A stretch of DNA of 38,129 nt from Alistipes sp. (GTDB taxonomy: Bacteria > Bacteroidota > Bacteroidia > Bacteroidales > Rikenellaceae): NCBI GenBank assembly GCA_017517705.1, contig JAFWYM010000009.1:1-38129 (forward strand), read 5' to 3'. The translations under genes and the position numbers were made by a program. Below, one piece after another: positions 24,245-35,672 of the stretch. Position 1 is the stretch's first letter; every line of letters starts with the position of its first letter. The notes beneath the pieces were generated by a model. That model ran no database searches. It was not told the origin of the DNA and was given only the letters and a program-made list of their open reading frames with translations.

Positions 24245-25192
24245 CTAAAACTCGTAGCCAACGATATCTGACGCATAATCGCTCCAATATGCTGCCGACT
24301 TATACGCCTCGACCGATGCTGCTGGAACATAAATCTCACGTCCTAAAGCATTCGAGTAAAACATACAAGAGCCACCAGCTGGCTTAGTTGTCGGCTTGCA
24401 ATATACACTTGTCAGCGAACTGCAAACTGCGAATGCCCACTTTCCAATCGAAGTAACGCTATCGGGAATAGTTACACTTGTCAGCGAGGTGCAATAATAG
24501 AATGCAATCTCTCCAATCTTAGTAACGCTATCGGGAATAGTATATTCTATTAAACCTGCAGGTGCGAATGCTATCAGTTTTCCATCGACAATTAAACAAC
24601 GATTATCTTCTGATGCAAATTTGCCATAAAAACTTGTCAGCGAGCTGCAATTAAAGAATGCCCACTCTCCAATCGAAGTAACGCTATCGGGAATAGTTAC
24701 ACTTGTCAGTTTGTCGCACCAATAGAATGCAGCCTCTCCAATCGAAGTTATATTATGCGGTAACTCTATCTTCTTAAGACTTTCACAGCCCCAAAAGGCT
24801 TCAATTGCAATATAACTCAGGCCTGTGAAATATTCCAACTCCGTAAAAGAGATTACAGCAGATCTCTTAAACGTGGTGCCAAGATCGGTGACAGCGGCCG
24901 CCTCCTCGTATGACAACTCGGCATCGCCATTCGTATCCCAACTAACGACACATAATGTTTTAACCGCATTATCAAAAAATTTTATCGGTTGTGTTTTATC
25001 TTCCGGAGTATTATCGTCGGGCTTCTCGTCATTACCTCCGTCTGGCATTTCGTCGTTGCCATCGTCGGGCTTCTCGTCGTTGCCACCATCGGGTGTTTCA
25101 GTCGGGGTGTTGGTTGGCTCGTTTACGCCATCATCTTCGCACGCCGTGGCAACCATGCCAACAAGTGCAAGCAGTAGAAATAGTTTTTTCAT
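24245..25192 (-). CDS. BspA-type leucine-rich-repeat lipoprotein
   Basis: The 315-residue protein begins MKKLFLLLALVGMVATAC (Cys18 lipidated). The longer frame starting at 25240 adds 16 residues with no signal character, so 25192 is chosen. Residues about 27-60 are a low-complexity linker of GGNDEKPDD/GNDEMPD units, tandem at the DNA level. A short EF-like segment DTNGDAELSYEEA follows. Then come about five LRR_5 repeats of the form VTIPDSVTSIGEWAF..CSSLTS. The C-terminus reads YVPAASVEAYKSAAYWSDYASDIVGYEF, a common ending of such proteins. It is a surface protein of the BspA class. The ligand is unknown. A structured RNA on the same strand ends about 70 nt upstream, and no other promoter is evident. 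Confidence 0.9.
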   Translation of the reverse strand: MKKLFLLLALVGMVATACEDDGVNEPTNTPTETPDGGNDEKPDDGNDEMPDGGNDEKPDDNTPEDKTQPIKFFDNAVKTLCVVSWDTNGDAELSYEEAAAVTDLGTTFKRSAVISFTELEYFTGLSYIAIEAFWGCESLKKIELPHNITSIGEAAFYWCDKLTSVTIPDSVTSIGEWAFFNCSSLTSFYGKFASEDNRCLIVDGKLIAFAPAGLIEYTIPDSVTKIGEIAFYYCTSLTSVTIPDSVTSIGKWAFAVCSSLTSVYCKPTTKPAGGSCMFYSNALGREIYVPAASVEAYKSAAYWSDYASDIVGYEF

Positions 25193-25261
25193 AGTAGTAT
25201 AAATTGTTAATAGTTGTGTACACATAAAACAACCATCCAACCCCTAAATGGAAATGCTTAT

Positions 25262-25504
25262 AAAAACAGAAAGTGTGGAGTCGATTTCCGTCTATTTAAT
25301 CGAAGGTTGTGGAAAGACCTGACAGTAATAAACGATACAATGCCCCACACTTGGATAGTATGAGGTATATGCACAGACCGTGCATAGCCACATAGCTATA
25401 CAAGAAATGAGTGCTGTCCGTTGTCCTACTGTCTTGAAAACTTCCACATTTTCGATTAAGGACTGCGAAAACACTTTCAATATGTATGCTATCTTGCGGA
25501 TAGC
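25262..25504 (-). ncRNA. Candidate structured RNA, 6S RNA-like
   Basis: Nested pairings form one long rod: TTAATCGAA (25296-25304) with TTCGATTAA (25451-25459), TGTGGAA (25308-25314) with TTCCACA (25442-25448), and GACAGTA (25321-25327) with TACTGTC (25427-25433). An apical hairpin TATGCAC/GTGCATA (25368-25374, 25380-25386) caps it. Between the last two lies a large, weakly paired bubble. A separate 5' hairpin GCTATC/GATAGC is at 25488-25504. It has its own minus-strand promoter. A closed rod, a big central bubble and an apical stem are the 6S RNA plan, in which the bubble mimics an open promoter and binds sigma70 polymerase. The length (about 190-240 nt) fits. I could not run a covariance search, so the identity is inference. 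The strand is set by the promoter. Confidence 0.6.
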
Positions 25505-25508
25505 ACTA

Positions 25509-25539
25509 CAAAGTTAAGCATTATTTCCGAAACGAACAA
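25509..25539 (-). promoter_or_regulatory. Promoter of the structured RNA
   Basis: Read on the minus strand, TTG (25539-25537), 20 nt, then TAACTTTG (25516-25509). Transcription would start near 25502, at the foot of the 5' hairpin. Confidence 0.7.
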
Positions 25540-25640
25540 CACCCGCGGGTACATTGTATTATTTAAGGCCAAAAATATGTAACGAGAAGGTATCATATAT
25601 CGCATTACACACGATTATCGAAAAAAATAATAGGTAGCAT

Positions 25641-25672
25641 TTTGTATTTTTCGATTCTTTTCACTAACTTTG
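25641..25672 (+). promoter_or_regulatory. Promoter of guaB
   Basis: TTTG at 25641-25644, 20 nt, then TAACTTTG at 25665-25672, 29 nt before the guaB start. No purine riboswitch-like core is visible in the short leader. Confidence 0.8.
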
Positions 25673-25701
25673 TGCGCAACATAAAATAAAACCTGATTGC
25701 T

Positions 25702-27177
25702 ATGTCTTTTATCGATGAAAGGGTACAGACAACAGGTCTCACATTCGATGATGTGTTGCTCGTACCAGCCTATTCTGAGGTTCTACCTCGCGAGGTGTCG
25801 ACAGTGGGTCGCTTCTCTCGCAATATTCAGCTCAACATACCCATTGTGTCCGCAGCGATGGACACCGTGACAGAGGCGCCCCTGGCCATAGCATTGGCAC
25901 GTGAGGGTGGCATAGGTGTGATTCACAAGAATATGTCTATAGCGGCACAGGCCGCGCACGTACGTCGCGTGAAGCGTGCCGAGAGTGGCATGATATACGA
26001 CCCCGTGACCATCCGCAAGGATAACACCGTGGGCGATGCCTTGCAGCTTATGCAGGAGAACAAGATTGGCGGCATACCCGTTGTTGACGACAACGGCATG
26101 CTCATAGGCATCGTGACGAACCGCGACCTGCGCTTCCAGAGCGACATGGGCCGTCTTATCGACGAGGTGATGACCAAGGAGAACATCGTAACGACACACG
26201 AGACAGACCTTAAGTCGGCTGCCGAGGTGCTCCTCGCTAACAAGATTGAAAAGCTCCCCGTCGTTGACGACAACGGCAAGCTCGTAGGTCTTATCACCTA
26301 TCGCGACATCACGAAGCTCCGCGACAACCCCAACGCCTGCAAGGACTCGAAGGGACGTCTGCGCGTAGCTGCCGGCATAGGCATCACACCCGATGCCATG
26401 GATCGTGTGGCAGCGCTCGTTGCAGAGGAGGTGGATGCCGTAGTTCTCGACTCGGCACACGGACATACTAAGGGTGTGGTCACGCTCCTCAAGCAGATAA
26501 AGGCGACGTACCCTTCGCTCGACGTTGTTGTGGGTAACATCGCCACTGCCGAGGCTGCGAAGTACCTCATAGAGAATGGTGCCGACGGCATCAAGGTGGG
26601 TATCGGCCCCGGCTCGATATGCACAACGCGCATCATCGCGGGCGTGGGTGTTCCCCAGCTCTCGGCCATATACGACGCCTCAACCGAGGCTAAGAAGGCG
26701 GGAGTGCCCGTAATTGCCGATGGCGGTCTCCGCTACTCGGGCGACATCGTCAAGGCTTTGGCCGCAGGTGGCAACTGCGTGATGGTGGGCTCGATGTTTG
26801 CCGGCACGGAGGAGTCGCCCGGCGAGACAATAATATACAATGGTCGTAAGTTCAAGGCCTACCGCGGCATGGGCTCGATAGATGCCATGAAGGCGGGCTC
26901 GGCAGATCGTTACTTCCAGAAGGGCTCGGAGGGTAACATCATGAAGCTCGTACCCGAGGGTATCGTCGGTCGCGTGCCCTTCAAGGGTAAGCTCGCCGAG
27001 ACGGTATATCAGCTTGTGGGTGGCATACGTGCAGGCATGGGCTACTGCGGTGCCAAGGACATCGACACGTTGCAGAAGGCTCGCTTCGTGCGCATAACCG
27101 CGAGTGGCGTAACGGAGAACCATCCCCACGATATTACCATCACAAGCGAGACACCAAACTACTCTCGTGGAGAATAA
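25702..27177 (+). CDS. guaB: Inosine-5'-monophosphate dehydrogenase
   Basis: The enzyme oxidises IMP to XMP with NAD+, the committed step to GMP. The 491-residue length is standard. It begins with the barrel segment [16 protein letters not shown]. Two CBS domains fill about residues 95-210 (for example [20 protein letters not shown] and [19 protein letters not shown]). The barrel resumes with [12 protein letters not shown], and the catalytic loop [11 protein letters not shown] carries the nucleophilic cysteine, Cys307. The flap [11 protein letters not shown] follows. guaA lies 49 nt downstream on the same strand with no terminator between, so the two steps to GMP are probably co-expressed. 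Confidence 0.98.
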   Translation: MSFIDERVQTTGLTFDDVLLVPAYSEVLPREVSTVGRFSRNIQLNIPIVSAAMDTVTEAPLAIALAREGGIGVIHKNMSIAAQAAHVRRVKRAESGMIYDPVTIRKDNTVGDALQLMQENKIGGIPVVDDNGMLIGIVTNRDLRFQSDMGRLIDEVMTKENIVTTHETDLKSAAEVLLANKIEKLPVVDDNGKLVGLITYRDITKLRDNPNACKDSKGRLRVAAGIGITPDAMDRVAALVAEEVDAVVLDSAHGHTKGVVTLLKQIKATYPSLDVVVGNIATAEAAKYLIENGADGIKVGIGPGSICTTRIIAGVGVPQLSAIYDASTEAKKAGVPVIADGGLRYSGDIVKALAAGGNCVMVGSMFAGTEESPGETIIYNGRKFKAYRGMGSIDAMKAGSADRYFQKGSEGNIMKLVPEGIVGRVPFKGKLAETVYQLVGGIRAGMGYCGAKDIDTLQKARFVRITASGVTENHPHDITITSETPNYSRGE

Positions 27178-27226
27178 GAAGGTTATTTTGGCATCTACCA
27201 TGTAGAATAACAACCGAACAAACTAT

Positions 27227-28756
27227 ATGACAGAAAAGATATTAATCATTGACTTCGGATCGCAGTACACGCAGCTCATCGCGCGACGCATACGCGAGAT
27301 GCAGGTATACTGTGAGATACACCCCTTCAACAACGTGCCGGCACTCGATGCCTCGATTAAGGGCGTTGTGCTCTCGGGCTCACCGCGCTCGGTACGCGAC
27401 GAGGGTGCTCCGCGCATAGACCTCGAGGCCATAAAGGGCAAGTTGCCACTGCTTGGCGTATGTTATGGTGCGCAGTACCTCGCACACTTCTATGGTGGCA
27501 AGGTGGAGGCGTCGCCCAGTCGCGAGTATGGTCGCGCACGCATGCAGGTGAAGTGCGCAGCAGACCCCCTCATGGCATCGCTCAGCGCCGAGTCGCAGGT
27601 GTGGATGTCGCACGGCGACACCATCACGACAATACCCGCGGGCTACGACATCATAGCATCGACTGCCGATGTTCCCGTGGCAGCATACCGCATAGCCTCG
27701 GAGCAGACATGGGGCATACAGTTCCACCCCGAGGTATACCACTCGGAGGAGGGCTTCACCATGATAGAGAACTTCGTCAAAGGTATATGTGGTTGCACAG
27801 GCTCATGGACACCCGATAGCTTTGTGGAGAGCACCGTGAAGGAGCTCAAGGAGAAGCTCGGTGACGACAAGGTTGTCCTCGGTCTCTCGGGTGGCGTGGA
27901 CTCTTCAGTTGCAGCACTCCTACTGCATAAGGCCATAGGCGAGAACCTATACTGCATCTTCGTGGACTCGGGACTCCTACGCAAGGATGAATTCTCGGAG
28001 GTGATGGAGTCGTACCGCGGCATGGGCCTCAACGTCAAGGGTGTAGATGCCTCAGATAAGTTCCTCGGCGACTTGGCAGGTGTCACCGACCCCGAGACCA
28101 AGCGTAAGATTATCGGCCGCGACTTTGTCGAGGTGTTCGATGCTGAGGCGCACAAGCTACAGGGCGTAAAGTGGTTAGGTCAGGGCACGATATACCCCGA
28201 CGTTGTCGAGTCGGCACAGGTGAACGGCACGGCCGTGGTCATCAAGTCGCACCACAACGTGGGAGGCCTTCCCGAGAAGATGGGTTTGAAGGTTGTCGAG
28301 CCTCTGCGCCTCCTGTTCAAGGACGAGGTGCGCCGCGTGGGTCGCTCTATGGGCATGCCCGAGCGCCTCATCAGCCGCCACCCCTTCCCCGGCCCCGGCT
28401 TGGCGATACGTATCCTTGGCGAGATTACGCGCGAGAAGGTTGAGATTCTGCAAAATGTGGATAAGATATACTTGGACATCCTCCGCGAGACGGGCTGGTA
28501 CGATAAGATATGGCAGGCGGGAGCGATACTTCTCCCCGTGCAGTCTGTGGGTGTCATGGGCGACGAGCGCACATACGAGCGCTGCGTGGCACTCCGCGCC
28601 GTGCAGTCGACGGACGGCATGACGGCCGACTGGGTACATATACCCTACGAGATATTGGCACGCCTATCGAACGAGATTATCAACAAGGTACGTGGCGTAA
28701 ACCGCGTAGTCTACGATATATCGTCGAAGCCACCCGCCACGATTGAGTGGGAGTAG
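27227..28756 (+). CDS. guaA: GMP synthase (glutamine-hydrolysing)
   Basis: The enzyme aminates XMP to GMP with ATP and glutamine. The 509-residue protein has an N-terminal class I glutamine amidotransferase domain: the nucleophile is Cys79 in [15 protein letters not shown], and the His167/Glu169 pair lies in [10 protein letters not shown]. The ATP-pyrophosphatase domain begins [22 protein letters not shown] (P-loop SGGVDSS). The C-terminal dimerisation domain contains [17 protein letters not shown] and ends KPPATIEWE, the classical terminus. It follows guaB and ends before the long hairpin at 28797-28850. Confidence 0.98.
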   Translation: MTEKILIIDFGSQYTQLIARRIREMQVYCEIHPFNNVPALDASIKGVVLSGSPRSVRDEGAPRIDLEAIKGKLPLLGVCYGAQYLAHFYGGKVEASPSREYGRARMQVKCAADPLMASLSAESQVWMSHGDTITTIPAGYDIIASTADVPVAAYRIASEQTWGIQFHPEVYHSEEGFTMIENFVKGICGCTGSWTPDSFVESTVKELKEKLGDDKVVLGLSGGVDSSVAALLLHKAIGENLYCIFVDSGLLRKDEFSEVMESYRGMGLNVKGVDASDKFLGDLAGVTDPETKRKIIGRDFVEVFDAEAHKLQGVKWLGQGTIYPDVVESAQVNGTAVVIKSHHNVGGLPEKMGLKVVEPLRLLFKDEVRRVGRSMGMPERLISRHPFPGPGLAIRILGEITREKVEILQNVDKIYLDILRETGWYDKIWQAGAILLPVQSVGVMGDERTYERCVALRAVQSTDGMTADWVHIPYEILARLSNEIINKVRGVNRVVYDISSKPPATIEWE

Positions 28757-28796
28757 TCGTTTGATGTGATAAGGGGTCATTCTCGACCTCTCAATC

Positions 28797-28850
28797 ATTA
28801 GCCCGAATGGGAAATACGTCAAGTATGTCCCATCCGGGCTAATTTCATGT
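28797..28850. terminator. Bidirectional terminator between guaA and the esterase gene
   Basis: ATTAGCCCG (28797-28805) pairs with CGGGCTAAT (28835-28843), and ATGGG (28807-28811) with CCCAT (28829-28833), forming a long stem with small internal loops. The flanking genes converge on it. Confidence 0.8.
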
Positions 28851-28908
28851 CAGCGCCACTGCTACACTACTCTGACGACAAATTACGCTTTGCAGTGACG
28901 ACGCGCTA

Positions 28909-29853
28909 CTACCTCTTATAATTTGTGCGGATGTAATCCATCGGTGTGAAGCGTGTCTTGCGCTTCTCGGCGTCGATGCTTTCGACATTTATTGTCGTCT
29001 GAAGGTGTTGGCCTTCAATCACATAGTCGCGAATGAACTGCTTGATAAGGTCGCACTTATCTATAAGCGGTGTGCCCGCAAGGCGGTGGTCGGCATACTC
29101 CTCGGAGTAGAACATATAGGCAGCATCGATCCTATCAAGTTGCTTGGCGATATACTTCGAGCCATAGAAGCCAGTGCGCAATATAGCAGCCTTATTATAG
29201 GGGACATTGCTATCCGACGTGCCATGAAAGAGGAGCATGGGCGCAGGCGTGGTGGCGAACTTAGGGCCGCCATCAGTCGAAAATATAGCACCCGCACACG
29301 CCACAACAGCAGCGTAGCGGAAGCCCGCAGGGAGCACAGCGGCGACAGCCGAGCCATTAGCGCGCAGCCACTCAGCCTGAATCGAGGCTATAGCACCGGC
29401 ACTCGAGCCACTAAGCATGATAGCATCGGTGTTGACGCCCCACGACGCAGCATTATCCACAACATAGTTCGTGGCAGCATAGATATCCTCCACAGCAATA
29501 CGCACAGCGCGGCTCATAACCTCCACAACATTTTTCACGCCGCCGCCACCATTAAACTCCTTGAGGCCCAAGCGGTAGTCAATAGATAGAACGACGATAC
29601 CCTCGCGTGCGAGGCTCTCGAAGTAACCGACATAGAAGGGCGTATTGCGCTGGCCACGCACAAAGCCACCACCAAAGGCGAAGATCATACAGGGGCGCTG
29701 TTCTTTAACCTCCACATCTGCCACATAACGGTCGAGATAGAGCTCTTGCCCGTCGTGCGTAGCATAATGGAACGTATCGCACACGACATCTTGTGCCTGA
29801 AGCTGCGTGGAACAGCACAACAACAGCGCCAACGAAAATAGTATATTTTTCAT
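28909..29853 (-). CDS. Secreted alpha/beta-hydrolase (esterase-like)
   Basis: From the ATG at 29853 the protein has 314 residues and a signal peptide ending TQLQAQ. An in-frame ATG 27 nt upstream would add MLMICNKLI before it and is less likely. The oxyanion motif FGGGFVRG (60-67) and nucleophile elbow SGSSAGA (Ser151) mark the BD-FAE/carboxylesterase group. HGTSDSNVPY supplies the likely acid, and the histidine is probably in EYADHRLAGTP. The substrate is unknown. An acetyl or feruloyl ester is plausible from the family. It lies 35 nt after the phosphoesterase gene on the same strand and is probably co-transcribed. Confidence 0.88.
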   Translation of the reverse strand: MKNILFSLALLLCCSTQLQAQDVVCDTFHYATHDGQELYLDRYVADVEVKEQRPCMIFAFGGGFVRGQRNTPFYVGYFESLAREGIVVLSIDYRLGLKEFNGGGGVKNVVEVMSRAVRIAVEDIYAATNYVVDNAASWGVNTDAIMLSGSSAGAIASIQAEWLRANGSAVAAVLPAGFRYAAVVACAGAIFSTDGGPKFATTPAPMLLFHGTSDSNVPYNKAAILRTGFYGSKYIAKQLDRIDAAYMFYSEEYADHRLAGTPLIDKCDLIKQFIRDYVIEGQHLQTTINVESIDAEKRKTRFTPMDYIRTNYKR

Positions 29854-29888
29854 AATCAGCTTATTACAAATCATCAACACTTAACCAC

Positions 29889-30377
29889 TTACTTCTCCCA
29901 CTCGCCAATCTCCATATTACATATCTCGCCTGCCTCGAGATCGAACCTCACGGAAGTACGCACACGATGTATGCCATAGATGCCTGCAGCGCCGGGATTT
30001 ATGAATAGGAGGTCGTAGACAGGGTCGTAGATAACCTTCAATATATGCGAGTGCCCCGCAACGAATATTTTTGGTCGCGCGCCGTGGATATGTTGCAGAG
30101 CCTTGGGATAGTAGTGGCGCGGGTAGCCACCAATATGTGTCATGAGCACCTTAGTTCCTGCAACGTCGAAGTAGTTAAACTCGTGGTACACACGGCGAAT
30201 GATGCCTCCATCGATATTTCCGTAGACGGCACGCAATGGTCGGAATGCCGCAATCTCATCGGCAAGCTCCAGCGAGCCTATATCGCCGGCGTGCCATATC
30301 TCGTCGCAGGGGGCGAGAAAATCCTTGAGCAAATCGTCGAACGTACCGTGCGTATCGGAAATAACACCTATCTTCAT
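29889..30377 (-). CDS. YfcE/MJ0936-type metallophosphoesterase
   Basis: The 162-residue protein starts MKIGVISDTHG at 30377. The longer frame adds nine residues before this conserved start and is rejected. Metal ligands of the calcineurin-like fold are all visible: Asp8 and His10 (DTH), Asp32 (AGDIGS), Asn54 (GNID), a histidine in MTHIGG, and GHSH near the C-terminal third. Family members hydrolyse phosphodiesters or nucleotides with Mn2+. The substrate here is unknown. It is the first gene of the minus-strand pair. Confidence 0.93.
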   Translation of the reverse strand: MKIGVISDTHGTFDDLLKDFLAPCDEIWHAGDIGSLELADEIAAFRPLRAVYGNIDGGIIRRVYHEFNYFDVAGTKVLMTHIGGYPRHYYPKALQHIHGARPKIFVAGHSHILKVIYDPVYDLLFINPGAAGIYGIHRVRTSVRFDLEAGEICNMEIGEWEK

Positions 30378-30401
30378 ATTAAATCGTAGCATTGTGACAT
30401 G

Positions 30402-30409
30402 CAAAGTTA
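30402..30409 (-). promoter_or_regulatory. Promoter -7 element of the phosphoesterase operon
   Basis: TAACTTTG reads on the minus strand 25 nt before the start codon. No TTG is at the right distance, so only the -7 element is convincing. It is back to back with the acyltransferase -7 element at 30444. Confidence 0.55.
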
Positions 30410-30443
30410 CGAAAAAATATTTTTACCATAACGGGAAAATTCG

Positions 30444-30451
30444 TACCTTTG
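30444..30451 (+). promoter_or_regulatory. Promoter -7 element of the acyltransferase operon
   Basis: TACCTTTG lies 30 nt before the start codon at 30482. A matching -33 TTG is not evident. Confidence 0.55.
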
Positions 30452-30481
30452 TAGAATTAGAACAATGAAGGCTACTAATCC

Positions 30482-32639
<2,158 letters not shown>

Positions 32640-32659
32640 ATAACACACATTTCCAGGTT

Positions 32660-32815
32660 ATGAGATACTTTACGGATATTGACAGCTACGCTACACCCGA
32701 GATTACCATCACGGAGTGCTCTGTGGAGCGAGGCTTCGAGGCCTCAGGCGACGAATATGGCGAGGCGGGTGAGGCTGGTGACGGCTATGAAGATATTTTT
32801 AATGGATCGTTCTAA
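32660..32815 (+). CDS. Small acidic peptide (51 aa) preceding a lipoprotein
   Basis: ATG 32660 to TAA 32815 encodes a 51-residue acidic peptide. It contains YATPEITITECSVERGFEAS, followed by a G/E/D-rich tail ending in FNGSF. It sits 20 nt after the esterase stop and ends 10 nt before the nuclease lipoprotein start. Its layout parallels the peptide at 2241-2375: a PE-[IV] turn, a hydrophobic strand, E-x-GF, then acidic residues. No signal peptide or membrane segment is present. The two occurrences upstream of fimbrillin-type lipoproteins argue that it is a real gene. Confidence 0.65.
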   Translation: MRYFTDIDSYATPEITITECSVERGFEASGDEYGEAGEAGDGYEDIFNGSF

Positions 32816-32825
32816 AAAGTTACGT

Positions 32826-34997
32826 ATGAAGAAGTTGATATATGCGCTCTTTGCCACAGCCATGGCTGTAGCATGCCAAGAGGGTGTTAAGAGCGAGGGT
32901 GGTGGTGAGCCCACGAGTGAGAGTATAACGATAGCCATAACCACTGCTGACAATACACGCACACATCTCGATACGGAGAGTAACATGGTTCGCTGGGATG
33001 GCGCCGATAGGCTTATGGTCATCGAGAACGACATGCGCTATGCCACATCGGGATATGCCCAGGTGGATGACGCCGGGCGCGCACGCTTCGATGTGGTCAT
33101 GTCGAAGGATACCACTGCCGAGAGCTACTACTACGATGCCATCTACCCTGCCGAGAGCGTCACCTTCGACGAGGGGGTATATAGCGAGCTGGTGAAGGTC
33201 ATGCTCCCCGCCGAGCAGCACCCTACAACCACATCGTTCGACCCTGCGGCCGACATCCTTGTCTCTAAGCGCCAGAGCTTTACCTCGCAGCCCGAGAGCC
33301 TCGACATGCGTTTCAAGCGTCTCGTAGCAATGTGTGCTCTGACGCTCGATAATATGCCAGAGGGCAGCACCATCAAGGAGCTACACTTTAGCGTAGACAA
33401 CGATGCCATACTTGCCGGTTGCAACCTTATAAACTGCCTCATGGGCACTGTCGAGGAGTATGGCTATGCGTCGCCATCATCGACCATACGCATCATCTAC
33501 GACACACCCCACGATGCCTCGCAACCAATATACTTCACATCAAACCCCTTGACGCTTGGCCCGAGCGACAGCTTCACACTCCGCATAGATTGTGGCGACG
33601 ACACAACATACATACGCACGGTGACAATCCCCGCAGGGCGTACGCTCACCTTCGGCGAGGGCGACCTCGCACACTTCACGGTGGATATGTCGACCGAGGA
33701 TTGCAGTTACCTCTTCCGCCGTACATCGAGCGTCACAAGCGGCAAGAAATATCTCCTTGCTGCCCAGGAGTACATCGCCGTACCGATAACCTCAGCATAC
33801 GACTATATACAGGTCACCGAGGGCGACAGCGACAATGATGGCGAGATACTCCTCGACAACCTCGATAACGCCTACATCATCACCTCTAAAGATAAGGGCT
33901 ACACCATACAGCAGCACTACGATGGCAGGTACCTATACCAGCAGAGTAAGTACAACAACTTCAACCTCTCGACGAGCCCCACATCGGGAGAGGTGTGGGA
34001 TATTGAGTACAGTAGCGAAGATGATAACTTCAGGATTACAAATATCTCAGCTAATAAGTTTATCCAATATCACGGCTACTACAACTCCTTTGGCAGCTAC
34101 TCATCGATGCAGAGCGAGGGAGTGTTACCCGCACTCTACGAGTGGTGTGGCTACGTCATTGGCACGACGCCTACCCCCGAGGAGCCTGACACGCCCGTAA
34201 CACCCGACGACCCCGACACTCCGGAGAGCACCATCGCCGAGTGGCTCGAGCTCCCCGCCGAGAGGGGCGATGATGCCTACCCCAATGCCGTGACCGTCAC
34301 GGTATACGACGGCTCGGAGCGCAACTATACACACTACTACGACCGCTCGACATATACCTCGCTATGGGTGGCATACCCCTTGGAGAGTAAGCACATGGGC
34401 TCATTGGGGCGCCCCAACAACTGGGACTGGAACCCCTATATCAGCACCTCGGATCAGGTAGACCTACGCTCACATAGCTACGCCACAGGATACTCGCGTG
34501 GCCACCTTATACCCAACGCCTCACGCAATGGTATAAAGAACATGCAGCTGCAAACATTCTACGTGACGAACTCCGTGCCACAGATTCAGGATAACTTCAA
34601 TGGCGGTATATGGCAGAAGCTCGAGGCCGCACTGCAGGCAATTGGCGAAAGGGAGAAGATATATATCGTCACGGGTGTTGCGTTCAACAAGGTGGGCGAG
34701 ACCAAGAGCATCAAATACGCCAAGGCTAAGGATGATACGAAGAATATCCCCGTGCCAAACTACTTCTATAAGGTGGCAATGAAGGTTACGACAAATAGCT
34801 CGGGTGCCGTTACCGACGCCTGCACCATAGGCTTCTGGTTCGAGCATAAGACCTACACGGATAGCTACACGAACTATACCACTACCGTCGACCAGATCGA
34901 GGCGTGGACGGGCTTTGACTTCTTCGCCAACCTCCCTGACAACGTGGAGACCACTGCCGAGGGTAATAGCACGTGGAGTACGTTCAGCGCATTTTAA
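32826..34997 (+). CDS. Lipoprotein with fimbrillin-like N-terminus and DNA/RNA non-specific endonuclease domain
   Basis: Starting at 32826 (MKKLIYALFATAMAVAC, Cys17 lipidated) the protein has 723 residues. The longer frame from 32679 overlaps the small peptide gene and lacks a signal, so it is rejected. Residues about 25-290 resemble the fimbrillin-like fold (RWDGADRLMVIEN, YYYDAIYPAES, RFKRLVAMCALTLDNM). A middle region of about 300-450 has beta-rich repeats, and a P/D/T-rich linker follows at about 455-475. The C-terminal domain contains SYATGYSRGHLIPNAS with His560 as catalytic base, TFYVTNSVPQIQ, and DNFNGGIWQKLE with the metal-binding asparagine. These are the landmarks of the NucA/EndoG family (PF01223). 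The usual DRGH is SRGH here. It would digest extracellular nucleic acid at the cell surface. The role is inferred from the domain. Confidence 0.88.
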   Translation: MKKLIYALFATAMAVACQEGVKSEGGGEPTSESITIAITTADNTRTHLDTESNMVRWDGADRLMVIENDMRYATSGYAQVDDAGRARFDVVMSKDTTAESYYYDAIYPAESVTFDEGVYSELVKVMLPAEQHPTTTSFDPAADILVSKRQSFTSQPESLDMRFKRLVAMCALTLDNMPEGSTIKELHFSVDNDAILAGCNLINCLMGTVEEYGYASPSSTIRIIYDTPHDASQPIYFTSNPLTLGPSDSFTLRIDCGDDTTYIRTVTIPAGRTLTFGEGDLAHFTVDMSTEDCSYLFRRTSSVTSGKKYLLAAQEYIAVPITSAYDYIQVTEGDSDNDGEILLDNLDNAYIITSKDKGYTIQQHYDGRYLYQQSKYNNFNLSTSPTSGEVWDIEYSSEDDNFRITNISANKFIQYHGYYNSFGSYSSMQSEGVLPALYEWCGYVIGTTPTPEEPDTPVTPDDPDTPESTIAEWLELPAERGDDAYPNAVTVTVYDGSERNYTHYYDRSTYTSLWVAYPLESKHMGSLGRPNNWDWNPYISTSDQVDLRSHSYATGYSRGHLIPNASRNGIKNMQLQTFYVTNSVPQIQDNFNGGIWQKLEAALQAIGEREKIYIVTGVAFNKVGETKSIKYAKAKDDTKNIPVPNYFYKVAMKVTTNSSGAVTDACTIGFWFEHKTYTDSYTNYTTTVDQIEAWTGFDFFANLPDNVETTAEGNSTWSTFSAF

Positions 34998-35231
34998 GCC
35001 CCTGCGACCCACAAATAAACTCGTCATGCCGAGGCTGCGCGTATATGGCAATGAGGAGTGAGGAATTTTCTGGGGAGTGTGGGGAGCGTGGGTAGTATGG
35101 GTAATAATAATGCCAGCCTACCCAATCGTCCTGTGCCACTGACATAAAAGCCATGGATGGATAGTTTCTTTACGTACATTCCATTCATGGCATTGACTGA
35201 TGTGTCGCTAATGCCCGCTATCATATTAGTT

Positions 35232-35261
35232 ATAATTTCTTGACAGAAGGGGTTAGATTTG
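35232..35261 (+). repeat. 30-bp repeat R1, upstream copy
   Basis: The sequence begins ATAATTTCTTG and ends GGGGTTAGATTTG. It matches 37911-37940 with one difference, in direct orientation. The two copies bracket the 655-residue lipoprotein gene. Confidence 0.8.
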
Positions 35262-35672
35262 CCTATCACAAAAGAAGAGCCCTCAGGATAGTAGACAAAG
35301 TACAGCCCGAGGAAGGTGCGGTTGTGCCGCTCTCTGCGTCTCCTAATATCTCATAATTTTCCTTTACTCGCCGAGCGAGCGAACTACCCGTTAGAAGGCT
35401 CCGCCTGCGCACTACCCTTATGCTACTCGTCTCTTGCCCTATATCTCATCTTAACTCGTCGATGAATAAAAAAGCAGTACTACACTCCACAACCATCTAA
35501 CTGCTTCTCCTCGGAAAGAGGCGTAGAATTACGCTCCTTCTCGAAATTATTGCGCTCTGCGACTAATTTTTATCTTTTAGCACAGCTTTGTTTAACTATC
35601 AGATATTCAGTTTTATATCAGAGCAAGCAAGATTATGAATGATAAAAAATATCATTAAAATGGCAATAAATG

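Noticed and set aside
24993-25115. Short regular repeats that could suggest a CRISPR array
   Set aside because: The units are adjacent without spacers, stay in frame inside a lipoprotein gene and encode a low-complexity linker.
25292-25480. 62-residue minus-strand ORF starting MKVFSQSLIENVEVF
   Set aside because: It lies entirely within the paired arms of the candidate structured RNA; the base pairing explains the sequence better than coding does. It has no signal or domain.
25560-25701. Purine riboswitch upstream of guaB
   Set aside because: The leader after the promoter is about 25 nt and shows none of the purine aptamer's conserved junction bases.
35024-35269. 81-residue minus-strand ORF containing KSNPFCQEIIT
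   Set aside because: Its start lies in repeat R1, its end is low-complexity L/P repeats from the G-rich intergenic run, and the other R1 copy has a stop in the same frame.
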